Shown: positions 55,385 through 63,925, counted from the first letter of the stretch. The stretch: DNA of 64,000 nt from Corynebacterium halotolerans (GCF_001056295.1 NZ_JVMD01000008.1:1-64000); one strand, 5' to 3'. Translations and numbers: made by a program. The notes: generated by a model not told the origin, from the letters alone.

Positions 55385-55895
55385 TGGTCTTGTCTCCCGT
55401 CGTCGTCTTCGTCTTCATCTTCTTCACCGCATCGCCGATCAGATTCGGCGCAACGATGATTGCGCCGAGCAACGCCGCGGCGGCGCCCGCGATCCACACG
55501 TTCCCGAAAACCGTCAGGGCAATCGACATCGCCCAGCGGGCGATCATGAAAGCGATCGTGAAAGCGATCGCCAGGCCAGCCAGACGCCACATGGGCGACC
55601 GGGCCTGCCATTCCTTGTACTCGGCCATCGCCGTTTTGAGCATCCCGCGGGTCTGCTCGAAATCGCCTTCAGCGGCGGCGGACTTCGGCAGGACCAGCAA
55701 GCCGTTTTCCAGCAGCATCCGCACGAACTGGAAAATGAACATCGTCAGCGCGCTTGCCGCGATCTCGATCCACCCGTTCTCCGCCAGCGCGTACGCGGTC
55801 ATGCCCACCGCCGCGCACAGCAGCAAAGTGCCGACGATCTCGAAAATCCGCTTGTTCTCGGTGGAAACGTTGACCACCACACCCTCAGGCTTCAT
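55377..55895 (-). CDS. Small polytopic membrane protein of the mobilization block
   Basis: 172-aa protein not recognised. Four hydrophobic segments are seen at about 18-40 (IVGTLLLCAAVGMTAYALAE), 45-68, 105-125 and 130-155, with a cytoplasmic charged loop between the pairs (TRGMLKTAMAEYKEWQARSP). The C-terminus is Lys/Thr-rich. Start ATG 55895 overlaps the upstream stop as TAATG, with GGAG before it. It is in the same operon as the neighbouring membrane proteins. Confidence 0.7.
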   Translation of the reverse strand: MKPEGVVVNVSTENKRIFEIVGTLLLCAAVGMTAYALAENGWIEIAASALTMFIFQFVRMLLENGLLVLPKSAAAEGDFEQTRGMLKTAMAEYKEWQARSPMWRLAGLAIAFTIAFMIARWAMSIALTVFGNVWIAGAAAALLGAIIVAPNLIGDAVKKMKTKTTTGDKTNG

Positions 55896-56644
55896 TACGC
55901 ACTCCTTTCACTGTCGTTCTCGTAGACCACGTCGACCTCGACGACGGTCGTCTCCGCGTCGTCGCCGTCGTCGACGGCGCTCTCTTCGTGCTTCTGCTCC
56001 TCCGGCCGCGCGGCGGGCTCCGCAACCTGCGGCGCCGCGGGGGCCGAGGGCACCTCGACCTCAACCGGCTCCGCGTCGGCAACCGGCACCAGCAGATCCA
56101 CCACGCCGTCACCCGCGTCGCGATCGTCGGCGACCGCCGGCCACCCCCAGGCGACGGTCAGCCACGCGGCATAGAGGAACGCGACCGCGGGCTGCGCCCG
56201 CAGCCAGATGCCGAGCCACGTTTGCTCCGGCGGTGCGATGACCCACGTGGCCCACGCGGCACTCGCGACCACCAGAGCAGTCGCGGCAAAAGGCCACCAG
56301 GCCGGCTTCACGGCCACCGCCGGCGCCCGCCACGCCCACAGCGCGTACATCGCCCAGCCGAGTGCGAGCGCGGGGCCCACCGCGACGCCGACGACAGCGA
56401 CGACCGCGATGGTGTAGACGGCCCAGCCGAGCTGATTGCCCAAGCCGTCCTCGCGCATGATGGACCGCCGGATCCACGGCGGCGTCACGGCCTCGGCAAC
56501 GGCGGCGTCACCGACACCGACGGCAAGCCGTTCCTGGCGGCGCGCTTTCGCCATCAGGATCTCGCCGCGGCGACGGGCACCCGCCCGGCGACCGGCGCGG
56601 GCGAGGATCCACGCCCCGCGCTCTTTTTCCCAGCGGCCGGCCAT
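55895..56644 (-). CDS. Membrane protein with acidic tail, mobilization block
   Basis: 249-aa unrecognised protein. It has a basic Arg-rich start (about 1-40), four hydrophobic Trp/Ala-rich segments between about 65 and 170 (for example GWAVYTIAVVAVVGVAVGPA, YAAWLTVAWGWPAV), then a 75-residue acidic, Pro/Glu/Val-rich cytoplasmic tail. The charge split suggests a bridge between DNA or a basic partner and other proteins. TAATG overlaps link it to both neighbours. Confidence 0.68.
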   Translation of the reverse strand: MAGRWEKERGAWILARAGRRAGARRRGEILMAKARRQERLAVGVGDAAVAEAVTPPWIRRSIMREDGLGNQLGWAVYTIAVVAVVGVAVGPALALGWAMYALWAWRAPAVAVKPAWWPFAATALVVASAAWATWVIAPPEQTWLGIWLRAQPAVAFLYAAWLTVAWGWPAVADDRDAGDGVVDLLVPVADAEPVEVEVPSAPAAPQVAEPAARPEEQKHEESAVDDGDDAETTVVEVDVVYENDSERSA

Positions 56645-57024
56645 TACTCCTCGACCTCCGTTGCCTCATCGCCGTAGCCGCCCACGTCATACCAGTCGGC
56701 CTCCCGCCCCTGCAGACAAAGCTCGAGGTACTGCGCCTTTTCGATCGGCAGGCACTCGCGCACCCGTTCGAAAACTCCGTCCAGCTGGACGCCGTCGAGG
56801 CCGTACTCGTCGACCAGAGGACCGCGCCAGGTGACGCGCTCGCCCTCCACCGAGCCAGGCTCCCGATCCCGATCCTTGTCCTTGCCATCGTCCTTATCCG
56901 GAGCCTCCCGGACGACGGTGCGCACCGTCTCCCCGCCACCTCCGCTTCCCACGGCGTTGATGAACGCGAAAACGCCAATGACGACGACGATGCCGATGAC
57001 CGCGAGACCCGCAACCTTTCCCAT
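56644..57024 (-). CDS. Single-pass membrane protein, first gene of the membrane-protein operon
   Basis: 126-aa protein, unrecognised. One N-terminal membrane helix (residues 4-24, VAGLAVIGIVVVIGVFAFIN) is followed by a Gly-rich and Lys/Asp-rich linker and a soluble acidic domain of about 70 residues with two Cys (ECLPIEK; LCLQGRE). AGGAG precedes ATG 57024. Divergent from the RHH/coupling-protein operon, sharing a 53-bp control region. Confidence 0.68.
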   Translation of the reverse strand: MGKVAGLAVIGIVVVIGVFAFINAVGSGGGGETVRTVVREAPDKDDGKDKDRDREPGSVEGERVTWRGPLVDEYGLDGVQLDGVFERVRECLPIEKAQYLELCLQGREADWYDVGGYGDEATEVEE

Positions 57025-57048
57025 GTCCTGCTCCTTTATACTTCCGTT

Positions 57049-57081
57049 CCATGTGTTATGGCGCTATAGTAGCGTACATGG
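57049..57081. promoter_or_regulatory. Nested inverted repeat at the divergent promoter of the mobilization block
   Basis: Outer arms CCATGT (57049-57054) and ACATGG (57076-57081) enclose inner arms CGCTA (57062-57066) and TAGCG (57070-57074). The -10-like TATAGT (57065-57070) lies inside and ends seven bases before the RHH gene ATG, which has no ribosome site and would be leaderless. The small RHH protein encoded alongside is a natural candidate to bind and autoregulate. Confidence 0.5.
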
Positions 57082-57377
57082 AGCTACAGACGCAAGAGAA
57101 TTTCCGACCACCCGAAAGCGATGACATGGCCGAGATGCAGCGCACGATGACCTCACTGACAAAAGACCAGCTCAAGGCGGTAAAGCTGCTCGCCGCCGAG
57201 CTCGACGTCCCCGTCTCCGTCGTCATGCGCGCGCTCATCTCCCACAGCCTCGACCTGCTCGGAGCCTCCGACGCAGGCATCCGCCGGGCCCTCGACGCCG
57301 CGGTGGCCGCCGAGCGCGACCGGCGCAGCGAAATCGGCCGGCAGGGCATGGCCGCACGATGGGGTGAAAAGCCATGA
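57078..57377 (+). CDS. Small ribbon-helix-helix-like DNA-binding protein
   Basis: 99-aa protein. The segment TSLTKDQLKAVKLLAAELDV with VVMRALISHSLDLL resembles a ribbon-helix-helix fold; the C-terminus is basic (GRQGMAARWGEKP). ATG 57078 is inside a nested inverted repeat and lacks a ribosome site. An in-frame ATG at 57126 (MAEMQRTM) is an alternative. The stop overlaps the coupling-protein start (ATGA). Likely roles are autoregulation or an accessory oriT/coupling function. Confidence 0.7.
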   Translation: MELQTQENFRPPESDDMAEMQRTMTSLTKDQLKAVKLLAAELDVPVSVVMRALISHSLDLLGASDAGIRRALDAAVAAERDRRSEIGRQGMAARWGEKP

Positions 57378-58771
57378 GGAAAGACAGGACAAAAGCCACG
57401 GGCGCGACGAAGAAGGCATGGACGCCGCCGCCGACGCCCTACGGCGGCCTCGTGGCCCACAAAACCGCCGGCGGTGCTACACGGCTGGTGCCCGCCCAGA
57501 CCGCCCCGCACCTGCTGGTCAGCGGGCCGACGGGCGTGGGAAAGTCACGCCGGGTCCTCGGTCCCGGGATCCTGATGTGGGGCGGTCCCGTCGTCGCGGT
57601 GTCCTCCAAGCCGGACCTCATCGAGCTTTGCCTGGCCGGGCGACACGAGCGGCCGGGGGCGCGTACATATGTGCTCGACCTCTCCGGCGAGGTGCCGGAT
57701 GACGACCTACCCGCGGACGTCCAGCGCGTCGTCGTCGACCCGGTCGCGCTCATTACCTGCGACGACGATGCGATCGATCTCGCGACGATCCTCATGCAGT
57801 CCGGCGCCGCAGGCGCAGGCGGCGGCACCGGAGGCAAAAGCGGCGACGCCTTCTGGGAAAATATCTCGACCGCCCCCCTGGCCGCACTGCTGCGCGCGGC
57901 CGGTGGCGACGGCATCGCCTGGGCCCGCGAGGCGGTCAGCCGTATCGAGCCTAGGGACCCAGAGGACACCGAGCAGCCGAGCTGGCTCAACGCCGTGGAG
58001 CGGCTACAGGGCGAGTCACCGATGCTGGCCGCCGAGCTGCGGTCGGCGGGCGAGCTCGACGGAAAAATGCGCGATTCCATTGCCGTGACGATGAAAAGCG
58101 CGGTGGCCCCCTGGCTGCGCTCGACCGTCGTCGGCCGCGGCACCGAGATCGTCTTCACGCCGGCCCTGCTGGAACATCCGGCGGCGACGCTTTTCGTCGT
58201 CGCACCCGCCACCGGCGTGGCGGCTGGCGCGGCCGTGGCCTGCATCGACACCATCAGCAAGAGGTGGCGGGCCAATCAGACGGAGAAAGTGAAATTGCCC
58301 CGCTTGCTGATGGTCGTCGACGAATTGGCGAACACCATGCCGTGGCCAAAGCTTCCCACCGTCGTCACCGAAAGCCGCGCAATGGGCATCCATTTGCTCG
58401 TCGCAGTCCAGGCCACTTCTCAGCTGGCGAAAAGGTACGGCAAGGAGGGGATGGACGAGCTCCGAGAGGTCTTCCCCGCCACGTTGTTGCTGGTAGGAGC
58501 CCCGGAAAAGGAAATGCTGGAGCAGGCCGCATGGTGGGCTGGGCAGGCCGAACGACAGAAAGTCTCCGTCGACTCCATCGGCCGCCAGACGCAGAGCAGC
58601 GAGAAGGCCGACGTCATCACGGCCTCCGACCTGCTGCCCCGCAGCATCGACGAGGGCCGCCTGCTGCGCGGACGGCGCCCCGGCGACCACTCGCCGGCTG
58701 TCAATGAGGGCGGACTGCTCGTCACGCTGCTCGACATCTCGAAAATGCAGTTCACTGTCTCACAGCGCTGA
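57374..58771 (+). CDS. TraG/TraD-like type IV coupling ATPase without membrane anchor
   Basis: 465-aa P-loop ATPase of the VirD4/TraD superfamily, which hands the relaxase-DNA complex to a secretion channel. Walker A GPTGVGKS is near residue 50, VAVSSKPDLIEL follows (the usual SxKxDL), Walker B LLMVVDEL is near 315, and VAVQATSQLAKRYG precedes the TraM-binding-like part. No hydrophobic N-terminal segment exists, unlike most VirD4 proteins, so anchoring must come from another protein. Candidates are the small membrane proteins of the divergent operon. It ends at a strong terminator. Confidence 0.85.
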   Translation: MRKDRTKATGATKKAWTPPPTPYGGLVAHKTAGGATRLVPAQTAPHLLVSGPTGVGKSRRVLGPGILMWGGPVVAVSSKPDLIELCLAGRHERPGARTYVLDLSGEVPDDDLPADVQRVVVDPVALITCDDDAIDLATILMQSGAAGAGGGTGGKSGDAFWENISTAPLAALLRAAGGDGIAWAREAVSRIEPRDPEDTEQPSWLNAVERLQGESPMLAAELRSAGELDGKMRDSIAVTMKSAVAPWLRSTVVGRGTEIVFTPALLEHPAATLFVVAPATGVAAGAAVACIDTISKRWRANQTEKVKLPRLLMVVDELANTMPWPKLPTVVTESRAMGIHLLVAVQATSQLAKRYGKEGMDELREVFPATLLLVGAPEKEMLEQAAWWAGQAERQKVSVDSIGRQTQSSEKADVITASDLLPRSIDEGRLLRGRRPGDHSPAVNEGGLLVTLLDISKMQFTVSQR

Positions 58772-58776
58772 CGACA

Positions 58777-58821
58777 AAAGAGGCCGGTCATGGGACGCCA
58801 TGACCGGCCTCTTTTTTTTGC
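58777..58821. terminator. Strong bidirectional terminator after the coupling ATPase gene
   Basis: A perfect 17-bp stem (AAAGAGGCCGGTCATGG and its complement) closes a GACG loop and is followed by a T-run; the A-run at the left foot makes it active for the convergent minus-strand replication operon too. Confidence 0.92.
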
Positions 58822-58826
58822 CGCGA

Positions 58827-59246
58827 TCACCGGCTCATGCCACGGTCACGCTCCCGCTCCCGACTCCGCCGCAGCGCCTCCTGCATCTGTCGGCGCATGT
58901 CCTGCCGCGAGGACCGCTTCTCGTCGATGCGGGAGACCTTGGCGACGTCCTCCCGGGCGCGCTCTTCGCGGCCCACGGCGTGTGCGCGACGAGCCTCGGG
59001 CGTGCCGCGCTCTTCGCGGGCAGGGCGCCCCTTTTCACGCTCTTCACGCTGCGCCACGGCCCTCCGACGCTGCTCCTCCGCCCGGCGCCGGACTGCCGCG
59101 CGCTGCCGCTGGGCGACGCGGAATTCCTCCGTAGCCGTCACCGACGCCCCGAGCCGCTTCTCCACGGCGGCATCGCCGCCTTCCTGGAGCAGTCGCCGAA
59201 TCTCGGCGACACGGTCGCCGTCGACCTTCTTATCTTCATCCTTCAT
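58827..59246 (-). CDS. Basic coiled-coil protein at the end of the replication operon
   Basis: About 139 aa from ATG 59246 (MKDEDKKVDGD), which is seven bases after AGGAG; ATG 59252 is also in frame. Apart from a short first helix (VAEIRRLLQEGGDAAVEKRL) the protein is mostly Arg/Glu repeats (RQRAAVRRRAEEQRRRAVAQ), a long charged helix of unknown role, possibly nucleic-acid binding. Low complexity makes homology uninformative. Confidence 0.62.
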   Translation of the reverse strand: MKDEDKKVDGDRVAEIRRLLQEGGDAAVEKRLGASVTATEEFRVAQRQRAAVRRRAEEQRRRAVAQREEREKGRPAREERGTPEARRAHAVGREERAREDVAKVSRIDEKRSSRQDMRRQMQEALRRSRERERDRGMSR

Positions 59247-59257
59247 CGTCATTCTCC

Positions 59258-59452
59258 TTATCGCTGGACTTTTTCACCGACCCAGGCGTATCGCCCGAAT
59301 CGGTCGATCGCGTGCACGGCCTCGACGGTGACGCCGCAGATCAGCAGCAGCCGCACCTCCTGCTCCCAGCACCGGGGGCAGGTGTAAACGTCGCGGACGG
59401 GGCAGATGTAAACCTCCGTCGCGGCATGGCCACAGGCACAAGGCAGATCCAT
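59258..59452 (-). CDS. Small zinc-ribbon protein
   Basis: 64-aa protein starting MDLPCACGHAATEVYICPVR; the pairs CACGH and TCPRCW supply four Cys for a zinc ribbon. The remainder is a short hydrophobic strand-helix (VRLLLICGVTVEAVHAID) and a basic end. AGGAGGAG precedes ATG 59452; the longer frame upstream is not supported. It sits between the polymerase and the coiled-coil gene in one operon. Confidence 0.7.
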   Translation of the reverse strand: MDLPCACGHAATEVYICPVRDVYTCPRCWEQEVRLLLICGVTVEAVHAIDRFGRYAWVGEKVQR

Positions 59453-59535
59453 TTTCTCCTCCTGACCTGGTATTTCTCTTGTCTCTCCTGTAACAGCCGC
59501 CGGGGGCGGGCCACGCGGGAAGTGGAGGACGCGGG

Positions 59536-61380
59536 TCACAGCGCACCTCCGGCGTTGTGCCATGCGCAGGCCGGATCCGTACAGGACGGCAGCCGACGGT
59601 GCTCGTGTGCCACTTCCGGCCACTGCGGGACGTCCTCGCGGTAGCAATCGAGCCAATCCCGCCCCGGCGGCGACACATCGGCGCGGATGTAAATCGAAGC
59701 CTCGCCCAAGGTCGCCGCACCGCCACCGAGCTCGAGTGCATCGAGCAGAGCCTCCCGAGCCTCATCGGCGCGGGCGCGCGGCACGCTGACGACGATCTCG
59801 TCGTGGACGACAAGGCGCAGCCCGTCGGCAAGCCAGGCGGGAAGCCGCAGCACACCTTCCATCATCAGATCCCGCGCAGTGCCCTGGCCCATCGCCGCAG
59901 GCGCCTGCGTCCACTCCCGGCCGGGCTCAATTCGCATCGTCCGGCCAAAGGGGGTGCGGAGGATCTGCTGTCGCGCCTCCTCCCGGACCCGCGCCTTATA
60001 CGCCGCGAGCTGCGGGAACTGCTGGTCGAGACGGGCCAGCAGTACGGCGGCCTCGTCCTCGGGGATACCCGCCGACCGCGCCAGACCCGCAGGCCCCATT
60101 CCGTAGGAGGACCCGTGCGTCACAGGTTTTGCATCCGACCTGCGCGGATGCCGACCAACGCCGTCCCAACCGTCCGTGCCGAACACCGCCGCGGCCATTG
60201 CAGAGTGGAAATCGCGGCCGTCGTCGAAGGCCGCGATGTAGGCAGGATCACCACTCAGCAGCGCCATCGCGCGGGCGTCAATCTGCGACAGATCGGCGGC
60301 GATCAGCACGTGATCGTCATTGTCCGGCAGGAGGAGGGCCCGCTCCATCAGCGCCGTGCGATCGCGCTTCCCGCTGGTGGTCAGCCCGGGCCGCGTCACC
60401 GAAATGCGGCCAGTGGCCTGCTCCGCCGATACGCGCGGATGCACACGACCAGCGCGAACGTGCTTCATCACCGTCTCGGCGAAGCTCCGCTCGCCGGTCA
60501 CGGCGCCCAGTGCGTCGACGAGCTCAAGCAGTGCCGCGTTGTCGGGATGGGCGGCGGCAAGCTCCGCCAGCGCGTCCTGGTTCGTCGCCAGGGCGCCCTT
60601 GGGCGTCCGCGGCGGATTCACCCCGCACGCGACCATGGCCGCCTCAATCGCGGTCTTCCCGGCGGCCGTCGCGTGAGGGGCTTTCCCCTCCAGCGGCATG
60701 CCCGTCAGATCCGCCAGCCGGCGCATCGCGGCCCCACGGCGGACCTCCTGGGCTGCAATCCGGTCGCGCGCGACATCGACGGCCACGCGCACCCCGTGCC
60801 GCTCGATAACGCCCAGACGCCACATGACGCGCATCTCGCGACGGCAGTAGGCGTCGACGCGCAGGCACGCGGCGACCGCACGGGTCAGCTCGACGTCCTG
60901 GGCGGCATACGCGCGGTACGTCGAGTCGTCGACGGGAATGCAGTCGTAGCCACCGTGGCGATCGGCGAGCTTTTTGAGCGCCGATCCGTCGGCATCGGCA
61001 CCCAGCTTGTCGGCGCCGACCAGGCGCTTTCCAAGCTCGCCGAGCCGGTAGCGGCCGCGATCCACGCCGCCGGCGCGCGGCGGGTCATTCTGGCGAGCCA
61101 CCAAGAGCGTGTCGATGACACGCTCTTCACCGACCAGGGCGTCCACATCGAGACCGTGGTAGCGCTCCAGCGCAGACAGATCGAAACTGAGGACGTTATG
61201 GCCGACGACCACGGCGGCACGGTCGATCTCCGCTACCAGCGCGTCCACGTCGTCGGTGACCGTCACCGGCCCGTCGCCCCAGGCCCATGCGGCAAGCCGG
61301 ACGAAGCCTGCACCGTAGTCGTGCAGGCGGTCCGCGTCGGCCGTCTCCAGGTCGAAATACAGGACACCCCGCCTACGCAT
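59536..61380 (-). CDS. Family A DNA polymerase with 3'-5' exonuclease domain
   Basis: 614-aa replicative-type PolA lacking the 5' nuclease domain, as in phage enzymes. The exonuclease domain (1-180) has intact LYFDLET (Exo I), GHNVLSFDLSAL (Exo II) and YAAQDVELT (Exo III). The polymerase domain has motif A AADLSQIDARAMALLSGD (about 363), motif B RRSDAKPVTHGSSYGMG (about 412-428) and motif C VVHDEIVVSV (about 523). His422 occupies the place of E. coli Phe762. The C-terminus adds a Cys/His cluster (CTDPACAWHN). ATG 61380 overlaps the end of the primase gene by eight bases. Confidence 0.92.
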   Translation of the reverse strand: MRRRGVLYFDLETADADRLHDYGAGFVRLAAWAWGDGPVTVTDDVDALVAEIDRAAVVVGHNVLSFDLSALERYHGLDVDALVGEERVIDTLLVARQNDPPRAGGVDRGRYRLGELGKRLVGADKLGADADGSALKKLADRHGGYDCIPVDDSTYRAYAAQDVELTRAVAACLRVDAYCRREMRVMWRLGVIERHGVRVAVDVARDRIAAQEVRRGAAMRRLADLTGMPLEGKAPHATAAGKTAIEAAMVACGVNPPRTPKGALATNQDALAELAAAHPDNAALLELVDALGAVTGERSFAETVMKHVRAGRVHPRVSAEQATGRISVTRPGLTTSGKRDRTALMERALLLPDNDDHVLIAADLSQIDARAMALLSGDPAYIAAFDDGRDFHSAMAAAVFGTDGWDGVGRHPRRSDAKPVTHGSSYGMGPAGLARSAGIPEDEAAVLLARLDQQFPQLAAYKARVREEARQQILRTPFGRTMRIEPGREWTQAPAAMGQGTARDLMMEGVLRLPAWLADGLRLVVHDEIVVSVPRARADEAREALLDALELGGGAATLGEASIYIRADVSPPGRDWLDCYREDVPQWPEVAHEHRRLPSCTDPACAWHNAGGAL

Positions 61381-63925
61381 CACGATCACCGCCCATCGAC
61401 GCGATCGACTCGCCCTCGATCTCCGGCATCACCCGGACACGGGTCTCCACGCGGCCCCCACGGCCCTTGACCTGCATGTGCTCCGTGGGGGCCGCAGGGG
61501 CCGAAACCGACACCGGCGCCCGAGATTCCACGCGCCACGCGGACACGTTGCCGTGAGCCTTGCCGTCGGCGACGATGCGACACCCGTCGAACCAACGGCC
61601 GGCGACCCCCTTCCACAGGCGCCCCAGCCTCCGGGCGTCGAGATCCTCCCAGGACACCCCGTACGGAGCATCGGCATCGGGATCAGACTGCGCCGCGGCC
61701 AGCACGTCACGTGCGGTGAACCGCGGCGCAGTCTGCAGACCGGCCGCAGCGCCTTCGACCCAGGCCAAATGATCGGCCCAGTCCACTGCCTCGGAGTCGG
61801 CGGTGCGCCGCACCTCCAGGACGCCGTCCAAAAGCCCAGTGAGACCCGCCATATGGCAAATCCCGCCAACGATGCGCTGCCACTCGGTGAAGCCGACGAA
61901 GCCGAAACTCCGCGGGTGATCGGGCTGCCCGCGGTCGTACCAGGCGCGGATCAGCGTCAAGGCTGCCGTCAGCAGCTCGGCGCGATGCTCCGGCACCCAT
62001 CGACCCAGGTCACGACGGAAGTTGTCCCGCTCGTCGAGATCCTCCCGATCGCTGGACAGACGGATCGGCAGGACCCGTCGCACCATGTCACCCGGGACAT
62101 CGAGATTATTGCCGGTCGCCGCGAAGACCGCCGACTGAGGAAGGCTCATCGCTTCCGACCGCCCGAGACGGCGACCACCCCACACCTGGGTAGTGAGGGC
62201 GGCCGTAAGCGCGGTCGACCGCAGCCGGCACTGACCACCGTCCATCACCTCATCCAGGACCACGAGCGACCGGCCGGCCAGCAGCTCCGACGTGATCCGC
62301 TTTTCAAGCTCTACGTCGGTCCCCGGCGTCGCCATCACGGTCGCCGGACCGCCGTAGGCCACCTCGTGGACGACCTGGACCAACGCGCCCTTGCCCACAC
62401 CGCGCTGGAGGCCATCGAGCGCCATCATCGGCGCAGTAGGCATCGCAGAGCGCACCAGGCAGGTCAGCAAAAACGCGATCGCGCGGACCCGGTCAGCCTC
62501 GGAGGCGAAGACCCACCCATCGAAGCCATCCACGCCATCGAGCTCGAATAGCTCATCACGCAGCACCTTTACGGCATCGGTGACCTGCGCGTCGGACGGA
62601 TGCTCGGGCACCACAAGGCCCCGCACGTCATCCGCGAGGTCCACGTACACGCCCGTCACCTCGTCAAAACCGCTCTCGGTCACGATGGAGCCGTCTTCCC
62701 GGACGACAGGTGCAGTCGACACGCGGACAACCTCGGGCAAACGCTCGCGCACAAGACCCCGCAGGATGCCGACAGCGTCGCGCTTGAGACCCGGCACCAC
62801 GACCGGGGCCCCCTGTCGATCGGCCCCGATGAGACGTACCGCACTGAGCGTCAGGCGGTGCAGATCGTCGGCATCAGCCTCACTCAGGACCGCATCCGCC
62901 CCGGTAGAGGGTCGCTCCACCAGCGCACCCCCGCGAACGAAAAGCCTCCGACCACCGATCCTGTCGACGACATGATCGGCGATCGCGGCACAGTCGACGT
63001 GGTGATCGCCGACCAACTCGATATCCACCCGATCACCTGCAGATTCGCGAATGGTACGTTCCGCATCCTTGCGCCGCTGCTCCGCACGCAGCACCTTCAA
63101 CTCCGCCGCGGAAAGATCAGCGGGCTTGTGCACGGCGCCCACCACGAGCTCCGCCATCAGCGCGCGACGGGCACCATCGTCAGCCTGGCCTGCCAGGACG
63201 TCGTCGAGCCCGTCCTTGCCGGCGCCGGGCACACGCGCGAACGCCACGGACGTCGCGCCGGCGGCACCAGCCGCCTTACCCAGCGCGGTCAGACCGTCGT
63301 AAACGGCGGCGTTGGTCGCGGCGTCGGCGTCGCCGACGATGACGACACGGCGCCCGGCCACAGCAGCGGCCAGATGAGGCGTCGGAGAACCGTCCGCTTT
63401 CCACGCCCAGACGCCCGCAATCCGGTAAATGGCGAGGTCATCGACGGCCCATGCGTCGGCCGCGAGCGCCTGCTTGACGCCCTCGACGATGAGCACGGTG
63501 TCCGCGCCGTCGACTTCCCGGACCACAGGGAGCTGCGGGGGCTGTGCCCCGGAACTCCGTTTCGACGGCCCGACATACTTCAGCTCGCGGCCGACCTTGT
63601 CCTTTACCGACCCCGGAACCGGCTTCACCTGACCCGTCACCGTGCCGTCGCACTCCGTCATCGGGTAGGTCAGGGCCGGCAGCGCGCCATCGCGCTCACC
63701 GATCCACCGGCCCCACTCGGGCAGGTCGTCAACGGTTTCCGCACTGTATACGCCGTGCCGCACAGCCACCCCCAGCGGAATCGCCGACGCGCGCAGCTCA
63801 TCGACGTGCACGGGGAGCAGTTGCCCGGGGGCACCGCCATGCGGTAAAGTCTGTCCCAGACCAGGAACGATCGCGTTCGAAGGGGCCTCGCTGTTAGCCG
63901 CAGCGGGGCTCTTTTTTTCGGTCAT
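61373..63925 (-). CDS. TOPRIM-ATPase primase/helicase-like replication protein
   Basis: 850-aa protein combining a TOPRIM-type fold (VLIVEGVKQALAAD near 142; VVIVGDADAATN near 195, as in DUF3854) with a C-terminal ATPase. The ATPase part shows GLQRGVGKGAL near 500 as Walker A, SLVVLDEV as Walker B, and FAATGNNLDVPGDMVRRVLP as the sensor region. The Walker A lacks the usual Ser/Thr after Lys. It is likely the element's primase and helicase and is coupled to the polymerase gene. ATG 63925 overlaps the stop of the gene upstream (ATGA). The first codons contain seven consecutive A. Confidence 0.83.
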   Translation of the reverse strand: MTEKKSPAAANSEAPSNAIVPGLGQTLPHGGAPGQLLPVHVDELRASAIPLGVAVRHGVYSAETVDDLPEWGRWIGERDGALPALTYPMTECDGTVTGQVKPVPGSVKDKVGRELKYVGPSKRSSGAQPPQLPVVREVDGADTVLIVEGVKQALAADAWAVDDLAIYRIAGVWAWKADGSPTPHLAAAVAGRRVVIVGDADAATNAAVYDGLTALGKAAGAAGATSVAFARVPGAGKDGLDDVLAGQADDGARRALMAELVVGAVHKPADLSAAELKVLRAEQRRKDAERTIRESAGDRVDIELVGDHHVDCAAIADHVVDRIGGRRLFVRGGALVERPSTGADAVLSEADADDLHRLTLSAVRLIGADRQGAPVVVPGLKRDAVGILRGLVRERLPEVVRVSTAPVVREDGSIVTESGFDEVTGVYVDLADDVRGLVVPEHPSDAQVTDAVKVLRDELFELDGVDGFDGWVFASEADRVRAIAFLLTCLVRSAMPTAPMMALDGLQRGVGKGALVQVVHEVAYGGPATVMATPGTDVELEKRITSELLAGRSLVVLDEVMDGGQCRLRSTALTAALTTQVWGGRRLGRSEAMSLPQSAVFAATGNNLDVPGDMVRRVLPIRLSSDREDLDERDNFRRDLGRWVPEHRAELLTAALTLIRAWYDRGQPDHPRSFGFVGFTEWQRIVGGICHMAGLTGLLDGVLEVRRTADSEAVDWADHLAWVEGAAAGLQTAPRFTARDVLAAAQSDPDADAPYGVSWEDLDARRLGRLWKGVAGRWFDGCRIVADGKAHGNVSAWRVESRAPVSVSAPAAPTEHMQVKGRGGRVETRVRVMPEIEGESIASMGGDRDA

